64,000 nucleotides of DNA from contig DATKZT010000005.1 in NCBI GenBank assembly GCA_035527845.1, positions 23,589 through 87,588 on the forward strand. The letters are read 5' to 3'. The notes beneath the pieces are model-generated. The model worked only from the letters and a program-made list of their open reading frames with translations. It ran no database searches and was not told where the DNA came from. This document shows positions 24,263 to 33,235 of the stretch, piece by piece. This stretch comes from JAUWKC01 sp035527845. GTDB lineage: Bacteria; Planctomycetota; Phycisphaerae; Sedimentisphaerales; Anaerobacaceae. The first letter of the stretch is position 1; every line of letters begins with the position of its first letter. A program made the position numbers and the translations under genes.

Positions 24263-26179
24263 TTACTCGCTCCGAGGCGAAGTGAGATACTTGAATTCGA
24301 AGAAGAAGCCGTCACTGCGGCTAACCCCATAGAAAGCGGACACGCCGAAATACTTGCGCACGGCCTCAAAGTCAGGCAAAAGACCAAAATTGAACAAATC
24401 AAGTCCCTCCTGAGAAAATATCAGGCTAAGACTCGAGTCCAGCCCGACACCCAGGTAGCCGGTCGAACCGGCAGCGCCGCTCTTGCCGCTTTCTTTCAGC
24501 ATTCGCCAGGAAAGCTCGCCTGAGGCCTCATTGTCCTCAAAACTTGCCAGTCCCGCCCTCCCGGGAATCGCTGATTTGGCCGCGGCGAACCACTTCGCTG
24601 AATCCACCGACGCAGCTCCAGCACTGTTTAGAGCGCGAATCGCCGCTTCCACGGCGGACTCTACTCCGACGATTAGATGAGTGTCAGTAACCGTGAATGC
24701 CAATGTTGACCCCTGCGGCGCCTTCTGCTCAACAGGACCCTGCATCGGCGCGACTCGGGGGCGCAGAAACGGCGCCGCAGGCAGCGCCACGTGATAAATG
24801 GTATGGCCCAGAAGTTCGCGCCTCGCATCAGGTTTGTTCGGAGCAATTACTTTGCTGTGTAACAGCGACAGAGATTTCTCAAGGGGCTTGCGGCTGTTCA
24901 CCGCCAAAGCAAAGACCGACTCTGTCGGTTTGACGCCGACATAAAAGGGCTTGTTTATGCTTTGAGCAATTACTATTTGCGAGCCTAAGTGGTCAATAAT
25001 GTCCTCCTTTATCCTTAATCCAGGCTCGTCCGGCGAGCTCGATGTTGCAAGTGGCGTATACATCCACGCGGCAGCCTGAGGCGAGAAGCTCCCGAGTATG
25101 TTGGCGAGCTCCTCATAGGCCTTTCGAACGTTCAAATTGAAAAACACGAGCGAACAGGTTGTCGGAGCCACGAATCGTGGAACTCCAAATGTCCCCGGCT
25201 CCGGCTCCAGCATTTTACAGGCGCCTCTTTTGGCGCCGTTAATCTTAAGCAATGTCTTTGCGCTGCAGGAAATGCCGGGCTCCCGGCTGAACCCGACGCA
25301 GCCGGACAGACACGTTACATTATCGAGCCCCAGGTTCCCGGTCATTGTTCTTGTCTGACCGCCAGCATCTCCAGCAATAATTGACCTGATTATCTGGTTT
25401 ATATTGACGTAGAAATCAACGTCGTGGTATGGCCCGACCGCCCGCACGCCGGCCGTGTATTCGGCGTCGTCGGCAAGCGTCGGGCTCGTCGCCCCTTTGA
25501 TATGCGCAAGCAGGAATCTCAGAATGTCGATATTATCACAGACAAGCAGGGCATCATCGAAATAGCAGTAGTGCAGTTTCTCCGGCGGCGGTTGAATGGT
25601 ATTCGTGGACGGCGGTTTATTCCCTTCGGGTCTGTAACTGCCGGGGCCCGAGGCTTTCTCTGCCGCAACCTCTTTGGTCATCGTCACAATAGTGATGCCG
25701 CGATAATCTTCGCTGCTCTTGTGCAACCCGCTTTCAACGGCCTTGTCGACCATTTCGTCCACGGCCTGCCTCACTCTGACAAGCGCACTACCCCACTGAG
25801 ATATAAGCAATAGATGGGGCTCGTCAATGTTTTTTGCCTGCTCGCTGAGCACCAAGGCCAGGGCCACTCTGCCTTGCGGCAACATGTCGCTGCTGATTAT
25901 TGCTTCGGCGATCTTGTTGTCCGTTTTCTGCATTTTTTCGCGCCATCTCTTCTTGAGGTCCTCCACAAAGGCGGACATGGCCGGGTCCTTGTACAGCCTG
26001 TAGAAGTTAGTTTTGTCAAGCGCCGCTTTCATCCGGCTGAAATTGTCAACATTCAACAGCAGAATGGTCTCGGGCGGTATGAGCTTGGCAGTCTCAGGCA
26101 GCACAGTGCTCTGCGCTGAAGCACATTCATCTCCGCAGAAGTACAAGCTCAAAAGCAAAAAACAGAGGACTTTCTTCAT
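24263..26179 (-). CDS. Secreted protein of unknown function (DUF3352-like)
   Basis: A 638-residue protein with a signal peptide (MKKVLCFLLLSLYFCGDECA) followed by AKLIPPETILLLNVDNFSRM, the pattern of planctomycete proteins that begin with a solvent-exposed PxxxxLxLVxxDxF element (DUF3352-like). No catalytic motif is visible. Segments such as FYVNINQIIRSIIAGDAGGQ and LAFTVTDTHLIVGVESAVEA resemble a repeated alpha/beta layout seen in that family. It follows the protease gene by 26 bases and is probably in the same operon. Function unknown. Confidence 0.65.
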   Translation of the reverse strand: MKKVLCFLLLSLYFCGDECASAQSTVLPETAKLIPPETILLLNVDNFSRMKAALDKTNFYRLYKDPAMSAFVEDLKKRWREKMQKTDNKIAEAIISSDMLPQGRVALALVLSEQAKNIDEPHLLLISQWGSALVRVRQAVDEMVDKAVESGLHKSSEDYRGITIVTMTKEVAAEKASGPGSYRPEGNKPPSTNTIQPPPEKLHYCYFDDALLVCDNIDILRFLLAHIKGATSPTLADDAEYTAGVRAVGPYHDVDFYVNINQIIRSIIAGDAGGQTRTMTGNLGLDNVTCLSGCVGFSREPGISCSAKTLLKINGAKRGACKMLEPEPGTFGVPRFVAPTTCSLVFFNLNVRKAYEELANILGSFSPQAAAWMYTPLATSSSPDEPGLRIKEDIIDHLGSQIVIAQSINKPFYVGVKPTESVFALAVNSRKPLEKSLSLLHSKVIAPNKPDARRELLGHTIYHVALPAAPFLRPRVAPMQGPVEQKAPQGSTLAFTVTDTHLIVGVESAVEAAIRALNSAGAASVDSAKWFAAAKSAIPGRAGLASFEDNEASGELSWRMLKESGKSGAAGSTGYLGVGLDSSLSLIFSQEGLDLFNFGLLPDFEAVRKYFGVSAFYGVSRSDGFFFEFKYLTSPRSE

Positions 26180-26205
26180 CCGTGCGCCTTTCAGTCAAAG
26201 CCGGA

Positions 26206-27225
26206 CTATCGGTTCTTGTCTTCAGAGAATCTTGGTTTTTGCTTGTTGCGTCTTCGGTCCGGCTGAAGATACTTGAAACCCGTGTTTGGATTGTCCTTGT
26301 CGTATGCGAAGGCGTCACGGTTGTCTATAAAATGCTTTATGTAGTCCACCGGTATGGCGAAGCCGAGTCCTCCAAAGAATATGTATCCCATGTTTGTGAC
26401 TCCTATGACCTCCCCCGCCAGATTGAACAGGGGGCCGCCTGAATTGCCTGGATTGATGTCTGCGCTTGTCTGAATATAGACAAGGCCTTCAAAGGCCCTG
26501 TTCTTTGTGCTGATGACGCCATCCGTGACCGTTCGCTCCAGGCCGAGCGGGTTGCCGATGGCAAAAACCTTTTCGCCGACGTCAATACGGTCAATGTCAC
26601 CAAGGTAAACGAATTTGAGTTTTGCCCCCTGGACGTCCTCGACCTTCAGCAGCGCCAGGTCCACAAAAGGATTTATGGCTTCTATTTTGACCTTTTTGAA
26701 TTTCTTCTTCTCAAAACCGTCCGGAGCCTTTTGGAACACTGTAACCTCAATCTTCGTCTCCTTTTCTATAACATGATAGTTGGTTATGAGAAATCCGTCC
26801 TCATTTATAAAGAAGCCTGACCCCATCCCTGCCGGACTGGAAACCTTCACCACCGCTTCGGAAAATGCGTCCACGCATTTCTCGATGGTGGTTTTTTTCA
26901 GTTTGGATGTATAGTACAAGTGTCCTGCCGGCCGCCAGGATGAGTTCGGCTCTGCGCCCGGCTCAAGAACCTCGGTTTCTTCCGCCGGGGGCACGGATTT
27001 ACCCGAACCGTACTGCTGCTCGAGTATCTGCTCTCTGGGAATCTTCAGAATGTCTATGCCCACATCTATAACCAGATAAGCCTGCTTATCAACGAGAATA
27101 TCGCCGGTCAGTTTTTGGCCTTCTTTCAGGACGACGGTGTCGGCAAACACATCACAGAACACGCCGAGGGAAAGAAACGTCAAAGCCGCCGGAATCACAA
27201 AAACGACGATACTGCAAGACCTCAT
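26206..27225 (-). CDS. HtrA/DegP-like trypsin-type serine protease without PDZ domain
   Basis: A 339-residue protein with a signal peptide (IVVFVIPAALTFLSLGVF) and a trypsin-like core at about 125-310. The catalytic triad is visible: His151 in TNYHVIE, Asp189 in NPFVDLALLKV, and Ser262 in NPGNSGGPL. Before it lies a small domain (VVLKEGQKLTGDILVDKQ) common in planctomycete proteins. No PDZ domain follows, so it differs from classic DegP and is probably a periplasmic protease. The C-terminus is basic (RRRNKQKPRFSEDKNR). It precedes and is probably cotranscribed with the DUF3352-like gene. Confidence 0.85.
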   Translation of the reverse strand: MRSCSIVVFVIPAALTFLSLGVFCDVFADTVVLKEGQKLTGDILVDKQAYLVIDVGIDILKIPREQILEQQYGSGKSVPPAEETEVLEPGAEPNSSWRPAGHLYYTSKLKKTTIEKCVDAFSEAVVKVSSPAGMGSGFFINEDGFLITNYHVIEKETKIEVTVFQKAPDGFEKKKFKKVKIEAINPFVDLALLKVEDVQGAKLKFVYLGDIDRIDVGEKVFAIGNPLGLERTVTDGVISTKNRAFEGLVYIQTSADINPGNSGGPLFNLAGEVIGVTNMGYIFFGGLGFAIPVDYIKHFIDNRDAFAYDKDNPNTGFKYLQPDRRRNKQKPRFSEDKNR

Positions 27226-27524
27226 ACATTACTCCTTAATTGGGGTTCTGCCTGCTCACAGGTATCAGTTAGTAAGCTCAAAAGCCACTGCGCCTGACGC
27301 GTCTCATTATATGCGCCGGCATGTTCCAAAGCAATCAGAAAGTGCCGACGTGGTCAAGGTTCTTCCGAGCGAATCACCTTCCGATGTTTGGGCGAAAAGG
27401 GGCCAACCGTGAAAAAGTTTGGTTTATCGCTTGTTTTTTTTCGGGAAATGGTGTTTAATTGTTCTTTTCATGGTCATATAGAGACCGCTAACTGAGCATA
27501 GAATTTTGTTGAGGTGAAAGAGAG

Positions 27525-28151
27525 ATGGCAGATTTGAAGGCATTAGCTGATGCGGTGGTCAGGGGCGACCAAGGCGGGGCGGTAGAGCTTACCAAGGCGG
27601 CATTGAAGGATAGGATGCCGGTCAAGAGTATTCTGGACGAGGGCCTGATAGGGGGAATGGACATTCTGGCGGCTCGCTGGAAGCGCAACGAGGTCTATAT
27701 ACCGGAGGTTCTCATAGCGGCTCGCGCCATGAAGACGGCGATGGAGGTGCTCGAGCCCGAGCTCGCCAAGGCCGGCGTGAAGCCCGTGGGGAAGTTTTTG
27801 ATAGGAACGGTACAGGGAGACCTGCACGATATCGGCAAGAACCTCGTGGCAATGATGATGAAGGGGGCCGGTTTCCAGGTGACGGACGTCGGCATCGACG
27901 TTCCTGCGCAGAAGTTTGTCGATCAGGCGAAGAGTTCGGGCGCGCAGGTTGTGGGGCTGAGCGCACTGCTGACGACCACGATGCCGGCGATGGAAAAGAC
28001 GCTCAAGGCCCTGAAGGAGGCGGGTGTTGCCGCTAAATTCATGGTCGGCGGGGCGCCGGTAACGCAGGCTTACGCCGACAAGATCGGTGCGGACGCTTAT
28101 GCGCCGGATGCGGCGACGGCGGTGGACGTCGCCAAGAAGCTGATTGCCTGA
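27525..28151 (+). CDS. Cobalamin-binding (corrinoid) protein, MtbC/MttC-like
   Basis: A 208-residue protein. The N-terminal helical cap (about 1-85) carries GLIGGMDILAARWKRNEVYI. The Rossmann B12-binding domain (about 90-208) has the DLHDIGKN motif, whose histidine is the lower cobalt ligand, then VVGLSALLTTTMPAMEKTL and FMVGGAPVTQAYADKIGADAY. Such proteins carry methyl groups between a substrate methyltransferase and a corrinoid-to-acceptor methyltransferase. Neither partner is next door, so the substrate (methylamines or methoxylated compounds, for example) cannot be deduced. Upstream TTGTTT (27431) and TTTAAT (27454) are 17 bases apart and could be its promoter. Confidence 0.9.
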   Translation: MADLKALADAVVRGDQGGAVELTKAALKDRMPVKSILDEGLIGGMDILAARWKRNEVYIPEVLIAARAMKTAMEVLEPELAKAGVKPVGKFLIGTVQGDLHDIGKNLVAMMMKGAGFQVTDVGIDVPAQKFVDQAKSSGAQVVGLSALLTTTMPAMEKTLKALKEAGVAAKFMVGGAPVTQAYADKIGADAYAPDAATAVDVAKKLIA

Positions 28152-28193
28152 TAATAGTTTTGGTTGACCAGGCAGCCACAAATATTTATTAGA

Positions 28194-28219
28194 AACAGCG
28201 CAATACGCGCTGTTTTTTT
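28194..28219 (+). terminator. Rho-independent terminator after the corrinoid protein gene
   Basis: AACAGCGC (28194-28201) pairs with GCGCTGTT (28207-28214), 5-base loop, followed by T to 28219. Confidence 0.85.
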
Positions 28220-28315
28220 GCGCCCGATATGGTAAAATAGACACTTGGTCGGTTTGGGAAATTGGGAGGGTGAATAGGTCGGGTTTTAGCTGCCGGGCGC
28301 GGCGCCGGGTTTGGT

Positions 28316-30013
28316 ATGCGTCCAATAAAGAACGAAAATCTTGGGCGGTTGCTGCTGCAGCTTCGTTTCACTCCTCAGAAGCACCGCCAGAAACAACTGG
28401 AAGCGGCAGAAAACCTGCTCAGGATTATCGATGCGGAGAAGGAATACCCATTTGAGTTTGTGTGCTTTCGCATAACGGGCTATCACCCGAAGAACCTCGG
28501 AGAGCACGAGCTGATAAGGGGTGAGGAGCTTTCGGAGGACCTGCGGATATTCATCTCCAGGCTCAGCGGTCGACTGGCGCCTCGGATGTCGCAACAACAA
28601 GAGAAGGTCTATACTGTCGAGGAGCTGGCGGCACAGTTGAGTGTGTCAACCAAAACAATTGATCGGTGGCGCAGGCGCGGTCTGCTTGCCCGCAAGTTTA
28701 TTTTTGACGACGGCAGGAAACGTCTTGGTTTCTTTCAATCGGCCGTGGATGAGTTCCTCAACAGGAATCCCGACGTTATCGCCAAGGCGAGCAGTTTCGG
28801 CAGACTTACGAACAAAGAAAAGCAACGCATCGTCCGCCGGGCCTGTGCGCTGGCCGCCAAGGGTGGTATGAGCCGGCATCAGGTAATCGCGCGGATAGCC
28901 AAAGAGACGCACCGGGCGCACGAGACGATCAGATACACGGTCATGAGCTACGAGATCGCCAATCCCCAGAACCCGGTATTTGGTAAGGCGTTCGGCGCCA
29001 TACAACCAGGCGAGGCGGCCGAGCTTTACAAGCTCTTCAAGCAGGGCGGCAGCGTCACCGAGCTGATGAGCCGTTTTGCTCGCAGCAAGAGCTCGATATA
29101 CCGATTGATAAATCTTCAGAGGGCCAAGGCGATTCAGGCCAGGAAGATCGAATTCATAGCGAGCGAGGAGTTTTTTAAGGAGGGCGCAAAAGAGGAGATT
29201 CTGGGAAAACCGGTGAGCTGGAAGCGAGCAGACTCGGGCCCGCGGGCGGAACCATTCGAGCTGGCGGGTGATTCGCTGCTTCCGGAGTACATGCAGACAT
29301 TGAAGAACGCGCCGGTGCTGGATCGGGAGACCGAGCAGGCGATGTTCAGGCGGTATAACTATCTGAAATATCTGGCGTCCGTAACGCGTACGGGTCTGAG
29401 TCTTTCGCACGTATCGGGCTTCCGTCTCAAGGAGGTGGAAGGCTATTTGGCGGAGGCCGAAAGTATTAAGCAGATGATTATCGAGGCGAATCTGCGCCTC
29501 GTTATCAGCGTGGCCATGAAACACACCACCAGCGGCATGGGCCTCTCGGATTTGGTCAGCGAGGGGAATTTTTCGTTGATGCAGGCGGTGGAGAAATTTG
29601 ATTACACACGTGGTTTTCGTTTCAGCAGTCTGGCTTCCTGGGCGATAGCAAAGGATTACGCCCGCCGTGCGTCCGATGAGGGGGTAAGGGTCGGCAGGTC
29701 GCGCACCGCCTATTTGCGGGACGTCCATCTGGACCTGCGTTCGAGAGGGGGCGCAGACGTCGCGGCGGTTGAACGGGCCAGGCAGAGTCTGACACAGGTG
29801 ATAAAGGAGGATCTGAACGAGCGGGAGGAATATATCATTTTGAATCACTTCGGCCTGCTGGGCTCGCCGGTCAAAAAGACGAAAAAGACCCTGGCGGCAA
29901 TCGGCGAGGACTTGGGAATAAGCAAAGAAAGGGTCCGCCAGATTGAGCTGGTAGCACTTCAGAAGCTCCGCCACAGCCTCAGCGCCGAGCAGTTCGAGCT
30001 GCTCACCGGCTAA
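28316..30013 (+). CDS. Sigma-70 family factor with N-terminal MerR/excisionase-type helix-turn-helix domain
   Basis: A 565-residue protein. Residues ~98-155 form a winged helix-turn-helix of the MerR/excisionase type (YTVEELAAQLSVSTKTIDRW). Further helix-turn-helix-like stretches follow near 184-213 (MSRHQVIARIAKETHRAHET) and 232-275 (ELMSRFARSKSSIYRLI). The sigma part starts near 325: region 2 with NLRLVISVAMKHTTSGMGLS and FDYTRGFRFSSLASWAI, then region 4 with ISKERVRQIELVALQKLRHS. Region 3 is short. It should direct RNA polymerase to special promoters, with extra DNA-binding domains acting as a built-in activator. Codon use looks like that of the neighbours. Promoter not identified. Confidence 0.85.
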   Translation: MRPIKNENLGRLLLQLRFTPQKHRQKQLEAAENLLRIIDAEKEYPFEFVCFRITGYHPKNLGEHELIRGEELSEDLRIFISRLSGRLAPRMSQQQEKVYTVEELAAQLSVSTKTIDRWRRRGLLARKFIFDDGRKRLGFFQSAVDEFLNRNPDVIAKASSFGRLTNKEKQRIVRRACALAAKGGMSRHQVIARIAKETHRAHETIRYTVMSYEIANPQNPVFGKAFGAIQPGEAAELYKLFKQGGSVTELMSRFARSKSSIYRLINLQRAKAIQARKIEFIASEEFFKEGAKEEILGKPVSWKRADSGPRAEPFELAGDSLLPEYMQTLKNAPVLDRETEQAMFRRYNYLKYLASVTRTGLSLSHVSGFRLKEVEGYLAEAESIKQMIIEANLRLVISVAMKHTTSGMGLSDLVSEGNFSLMQAVEKFDYTRGFRFSSLASWAIAKDYARRASDEGVRVGRSRTAYLRDVHLDLRSRGGADVAAVERARQSLTQVIKEDLNEREEYIILNHFGLLGSPVKKTKKTLAAIGEDLGISKERVRQIELVALQKLRHSLSAEQFELLTG

Positions 30014-30039
30014 TTGCCAAAATAATGGTCCTTGCCCGA

Positions 30040-30300
30040 AACCTCCCCAACCCCGCGACCTCCCTCCCAATAATCAATACTTGTCCGCCTCCGGCGGATT
30101 CGACATTCCTTGTTCGATATTCGATATTCGCTTCTAAACCCCCTTGTTTACCCGCCCTTTACCCGCTGCTTGCCCGCCTCCGGAGGGTTTACCCGCCGCA
30201 GGCGGGTCCTTCTCGTCCGCCGCTTGCCCGCCTCGCTTTTTGGTGGGTTTACCCGCCGCGTCTTTTGGCGGGCTCACAACGCCAGCACGGCTTAGCCGTC
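30040..30300. repeat. Short-repeat region built from TTTACCCGCC-type units
   Basis: This gene-free stretch (30014-30445) holds TTTACCCGCC at 30147, 30188 and 30248, a variant at 30158, and many TTGCCCGCC or GGCGGG strings that can pair with them. ORFs crossing it are rich in Pro and Ala and occur in several frames, which is typical of non-coding repeats. No promoter or RNA gene recognised. Confidence 0.6.
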
Positions 30301-30445
30301 GCCGATACGGCGACGCAATACCCTAATATCCTCGCCCCCCTTCCCCCCGCAAGCCCCCAAGCTCCGTCCCCCAACCCCATGATTTCCCCCAGTTTTTGCC
30401 ACTTTCCATATTGCAAATTATCACGCAGGCTTTATACTAACTCCC

Positions 30446-31936
30446 ATGGTGAGGAAATCCATATCCGAATCCGGGAAGACTCCACCGGCTGGCAAGCCAT
30501 CCGTCCTCGTCGATACGCGCGTCATCTATTGTGGCGACAACCTCGACCAGCTAAAGAAATTTCCTGATCACTGCGTGGATCTTATTTATATCGACCCACC
30601 CTTCAATTCCAACCGAAACTACGAGGTCTTCTGGGGCGAAACAAAGGAAAAACGCTCCTTCGAAGACCGCCACGCCTCCACCCACGCCTACATCGAATTC
30701 ATGCGCCCAAGGTGCGTCGAGCTCCACCGCGTCCTAAGAAAAACCGGCTCCTTCTACTTCCACTGCGACTGGCACGCATCACACTATGTCAAAATTATGC
30801 TCGACCAGATCTTTAGTGAAAACCAGTTTCAGAATGAAATCATATGGAAGCGAACAACATCACACAATGACCCCGGTAAATACGGCAACATCCATGATAG
30901 CATATTTTTCTACGCCAAAGGGAAAAACTGGGCGTGGAACAAAATCTATCAGGCATACTCCGAAGATTTTATCGAACGATTTAAGCGCACTGATCCGGAC
31001 GGCCGTCGCTGGTATGACGATAATATAACCGGCGCCGGTGAAACAAAGGGGGATTACGAATGGAAAGGCATGAAACCCCCATCAGGAAGACATTGGGGGT
31101 ACCACAAGGAAACGATGACGCGTTTTGAGGCAGAGGGCCGGATATTTTACACCAGAAGTGGAATGCCCCGACTCAAACGATATCTGGATGAAGCCAAAGG
31201 CGTTCCGCTTCAATCCCTATGGACTGATATTTCTCCCATAAACTCCCAGGCCACCGAGCGTCTTGGCTATCCGACACAAAAGCCACTGGCCTTGCTTGAC
31301 AGAATTATAAAAGCCTCCAGCAATCCTAACGACATTGTCCTCGATGCGTTTTGCGGGTGCGGGACAGCACTCGTCGCCGCCGAAAACCTCGGCCGCCAGT
31401 GGATCGGCATTGATATTTCCCCCACCGCCTGCCGCGTTATGGCCAAGCGCCTCCGTGATGTCTGCGGTATGAAAGAGGATGAGAAACTCTGGCGCATCGG
31501 GCGTGGGTTCGTCGTTCGTGGTTTGCCGTGGACCGAAAAGAAGCTGCGCGAGATTCCCCCGTTTGAATTTGAAAACTGGGCCGTTATCGCCCTCGGCGGT
31601 GTGCCGAATGTTGCTAAGGTCGGCGATATGGGCATAGATGGCCGAATCTACCCCGTCTCGGCCATCCCCAAGAAAAAGAAAGGCGAACTCGATTTTATGG
31701 ACGTCTGGTATCCAATCCAGGTCAAACAGAAAGACAAGGTCGGCCGTCCCGATATCGATTCCTTCGAGGCCGTTATGATCCGTGAAGACCGCAACAAGGG
31801 CTTCTTCGTTGCGTTCGACTACTCATCCGATGCCATCTCAGAAATTCAGGCCTTCTTCAAAAAAACCGGAAAATCCATCATCGCACTGACCGTCAAAGAC
31901 ATACTCGATGAACAAATCGCCTACAAATTAGCATAA
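30446..31936 (+). CDS. DNA adenine/cytosine-N4 methyltransferase fused to Mrr-like endonuclease domain
   Basis: A 496-residue protein. Motif IV (DPPF, residues 50-53) comes first and the AdoMet motif (DAFCGCGTAL, near residue 300) last, which is the beta-class order of type II/III modification enzymes. The middle (~100-280) is the target-recognition part. From ~375 to the end the sequence fits a PD-(D/E)xK nuclease of the Mrr type: GDMGIDGRIYPV, then PIQVKQKDKVGRPDIDSFEA (D then QVK). It could be a one-protein restriction-modification enzyme or a methyltransferase with a regulatory nuclease. No separate restriction gene is near. An AT-rich island follows. Confidence 0.82.
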   Translation: MVRKSISESGKTPPAGKPSVLVDTRVIYCGDNLDQLKKFPDHCVDLIYIDPPFNSNRNYEVFWGETKEKRSFEDRHASTHAYIEFMRPRCVELHRVLRKTGSFYFHCDWHASHYVKIMLDQIFSENQFQNEIIWKRTTSHNDPGKYGNIHDSIFFYAKGKNWAWNKIYQAYSEDFIERFKRTDPDGRRWYDDNITGAGETKGDYEWKGMKPPSGRHWGYHKETMTRFEAEGRIFYTRSGMPRLKRYLDEAKGVPLQSLWTDISPINSQATERLGYPTQKPLALLDRIIKASSNPNDIVLDAFCGCGTALVAAENLGRQWIGIDISPTACRVMAKRLRDVCGMKEDEKLWRIGRGFVVRGLPWTEKKLREIPPFEFENWAVIALGGVPNVAKVGDMGIDGRIYPVSAIPKKKKGELDFMDVWYPIQVKQKDKVGRPDIDSFEAVMIREDRNKGFFVAFDYSSDAISEIQAFFKKTGKSIIALTVKDILDEQIAYKLA

Positions 31937-31992
31937 GAAAATAAGGTTAATTTTAAATGAGAGAATGCTGGTATATTTAATTCGAGCCTATT

Positions 31993-32502
31993 GTGAATAT
32001 ATTAACTGTTTTACTGACAATTATAGGTAGCGGAGTAGCTGCCGCTTGAATATCACACTATTTAGCCAAAAGCAAAGAAGAATTTTTCTATAAACGTAAA
32101 AAACTTGAAGAATTATATAAGTGCATTGAAAGATACACCACTTTGTTGTTTGTTATGAACCATATGTGGCTAAGAGTAATGGATGGCGACTTAAGTTTCA
32201 ATCAGGGTTTAGATATGCAAATTAAAAATAACGGCGAAGAAGAAAAACACCTTCTGCCAGAGATTGACATGTTAATTAATCTATATTTTTTAAATTTTTT
32301 ACCCACCTATAAGGATTTTGTAAAAAAAAGAGATGTAATTAATGAATTGTATCAGGATTTTAAATGTATCTACAAAGTAAAAGGCCCAACGATTGATTAT
32401 AGTAAAAATAAAAAAGAATTTGTAAAGGCTTTACTCGAAGTGGATGAGGGTTCAAAAGCATTGTTAAATGAAGTTGCAAAATATACTCAAAAATTAAAAT
32501 AA
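31993..32502 (+). pseudogene. Small membrane-anchored protein interrupted by an in-frame TGA
   Basis: From GTG 31993 the frame reads MNILTVLLTIIGSGVAAA, then TGA at 32047-32049, then ISHYLAKSKEEFFYKRKKLE and continues open to the stop at 32502. The first part is a transmembrane segment and the rest a charged helical region, a single protein layout in which the TGA replaces what is probably Trp (TGG). A shorter product could start at ATG 32143 (119 residues), which drops the anchor. The family is unknown to me. Base composition is much more AT-rich than the flanks, suggesting transfer. Confidence 0.5.
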
Positions 32503-32530
32503 GCATAAATATTCTACAAGGAGATAATAT

Positions 32531-33235
32531 ATGATTTATAAAGCATATAGCTCTGATACTGAAAGGTTTCTCTCTCTGCCTGAAACAGGCATGGGCTATC
32601 AAGTATTTGAGGCAGAAATACATGGTGGAGTCACTCATAAAAAAAGATACATTATCTACAACGGAGAACTGATTGTCGATTTAGACAGCAGATTTTCGGA
32701 CTGCAAGAAGCAAATAAAAATATCAGGTTTTTCCAAAGTGCTGAATGAAGCTAAATCGTTGCCTATCAAAACCGCAACAATTTCTTTAGTTTCTAAAGCA
32801 ACACTATTAGAAAGACAAACTCTTAGTGAAAATAAGGAACAGTATAAGCACAGACATCGAGGCGGCCAAGGGGCTAAAGACAATCCAAAAGAGTCTGCGA
32901 ATGGGAGCGAATTATTTGTGAGGCTTTCTGCTTATAAAAATGACCACAGGGTTGATTTTGAAAAGAAAAAACTTAAAAAAGGCAGTTACACAACAACCGA
33001 TTTGGACTACAAGGATTGTGTTAAGTATAGTGATGACCCTGTTGACAGATATGCTTTGCCAAATGATGACCCGATTGAATGGGCTTTTTATATTCGACCA
33101 AAAATGAGAGATGAACTTCAAAGGGGGATTGTTCAACCCGCCTTTGGCCATGAAGGTGGTGGAATCGAGGTGTATTTCGAAAATGGAACTTCTGATGGTA
33201 CCTTTATAGAAGCAAAAGAATATGGCAAAACTTAA
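32531..33235 (+). CDS. Two-domain protein: LPExGMGYQ domain plus possible TNT-like C-terminal domain
   Basis: A 234-residue protein, AT-rich. Residues ~10-55 (SLPETGMGYQVFEAEIHGGV) match the small protein encoded next (LPEQGMGYQVVDITLKNG). The middle is basic and His/Gly-rich (HRHRGGQGAKDNPKES). The last ~90 residues read RYALPNDDPIEWAFYIRP, GIVQPAFGHEGGGIEVYF, a pattern like the RxLP...FGQPGGG part of TNT (NAD-glycohydrolase toxin) domains; the catalytic Gln is His here. No other family recognised. A Shine-Dalgarno (AAGGAG at 32518-32523) fits the start. It overlaps the next gene by 14 bases. Confidence 0.6.
   Translation: MIYKAYSSDTERFLSLPETGMGYQVFEAEIHGGVTHKKRYIIYNGELIVDLDSRFSDCKKQIKISGFSKVLNEAKSLPIKTATISLVSKATLLERQTLSENKEQYKHRHRGGQGAKDNPKESANGSELFVRLSAYKNDHRVDFEKKKLKKGSYTTTDLDYKDCVKYSDDPVDRYALPNDDPIEWAFYIRPKMRDELQRGIVQPAFGHEGGGIEVYFENGTSDGTFIEAKEYGKT

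Noticed and set aside
28286..30070. Long minus-strand ORFs opposite the sigma factor, including one of 474 residues
   Set aside because: They lie exactly antisense to a sigma factor with clear regions 2 and 4 and have no homology of their own.
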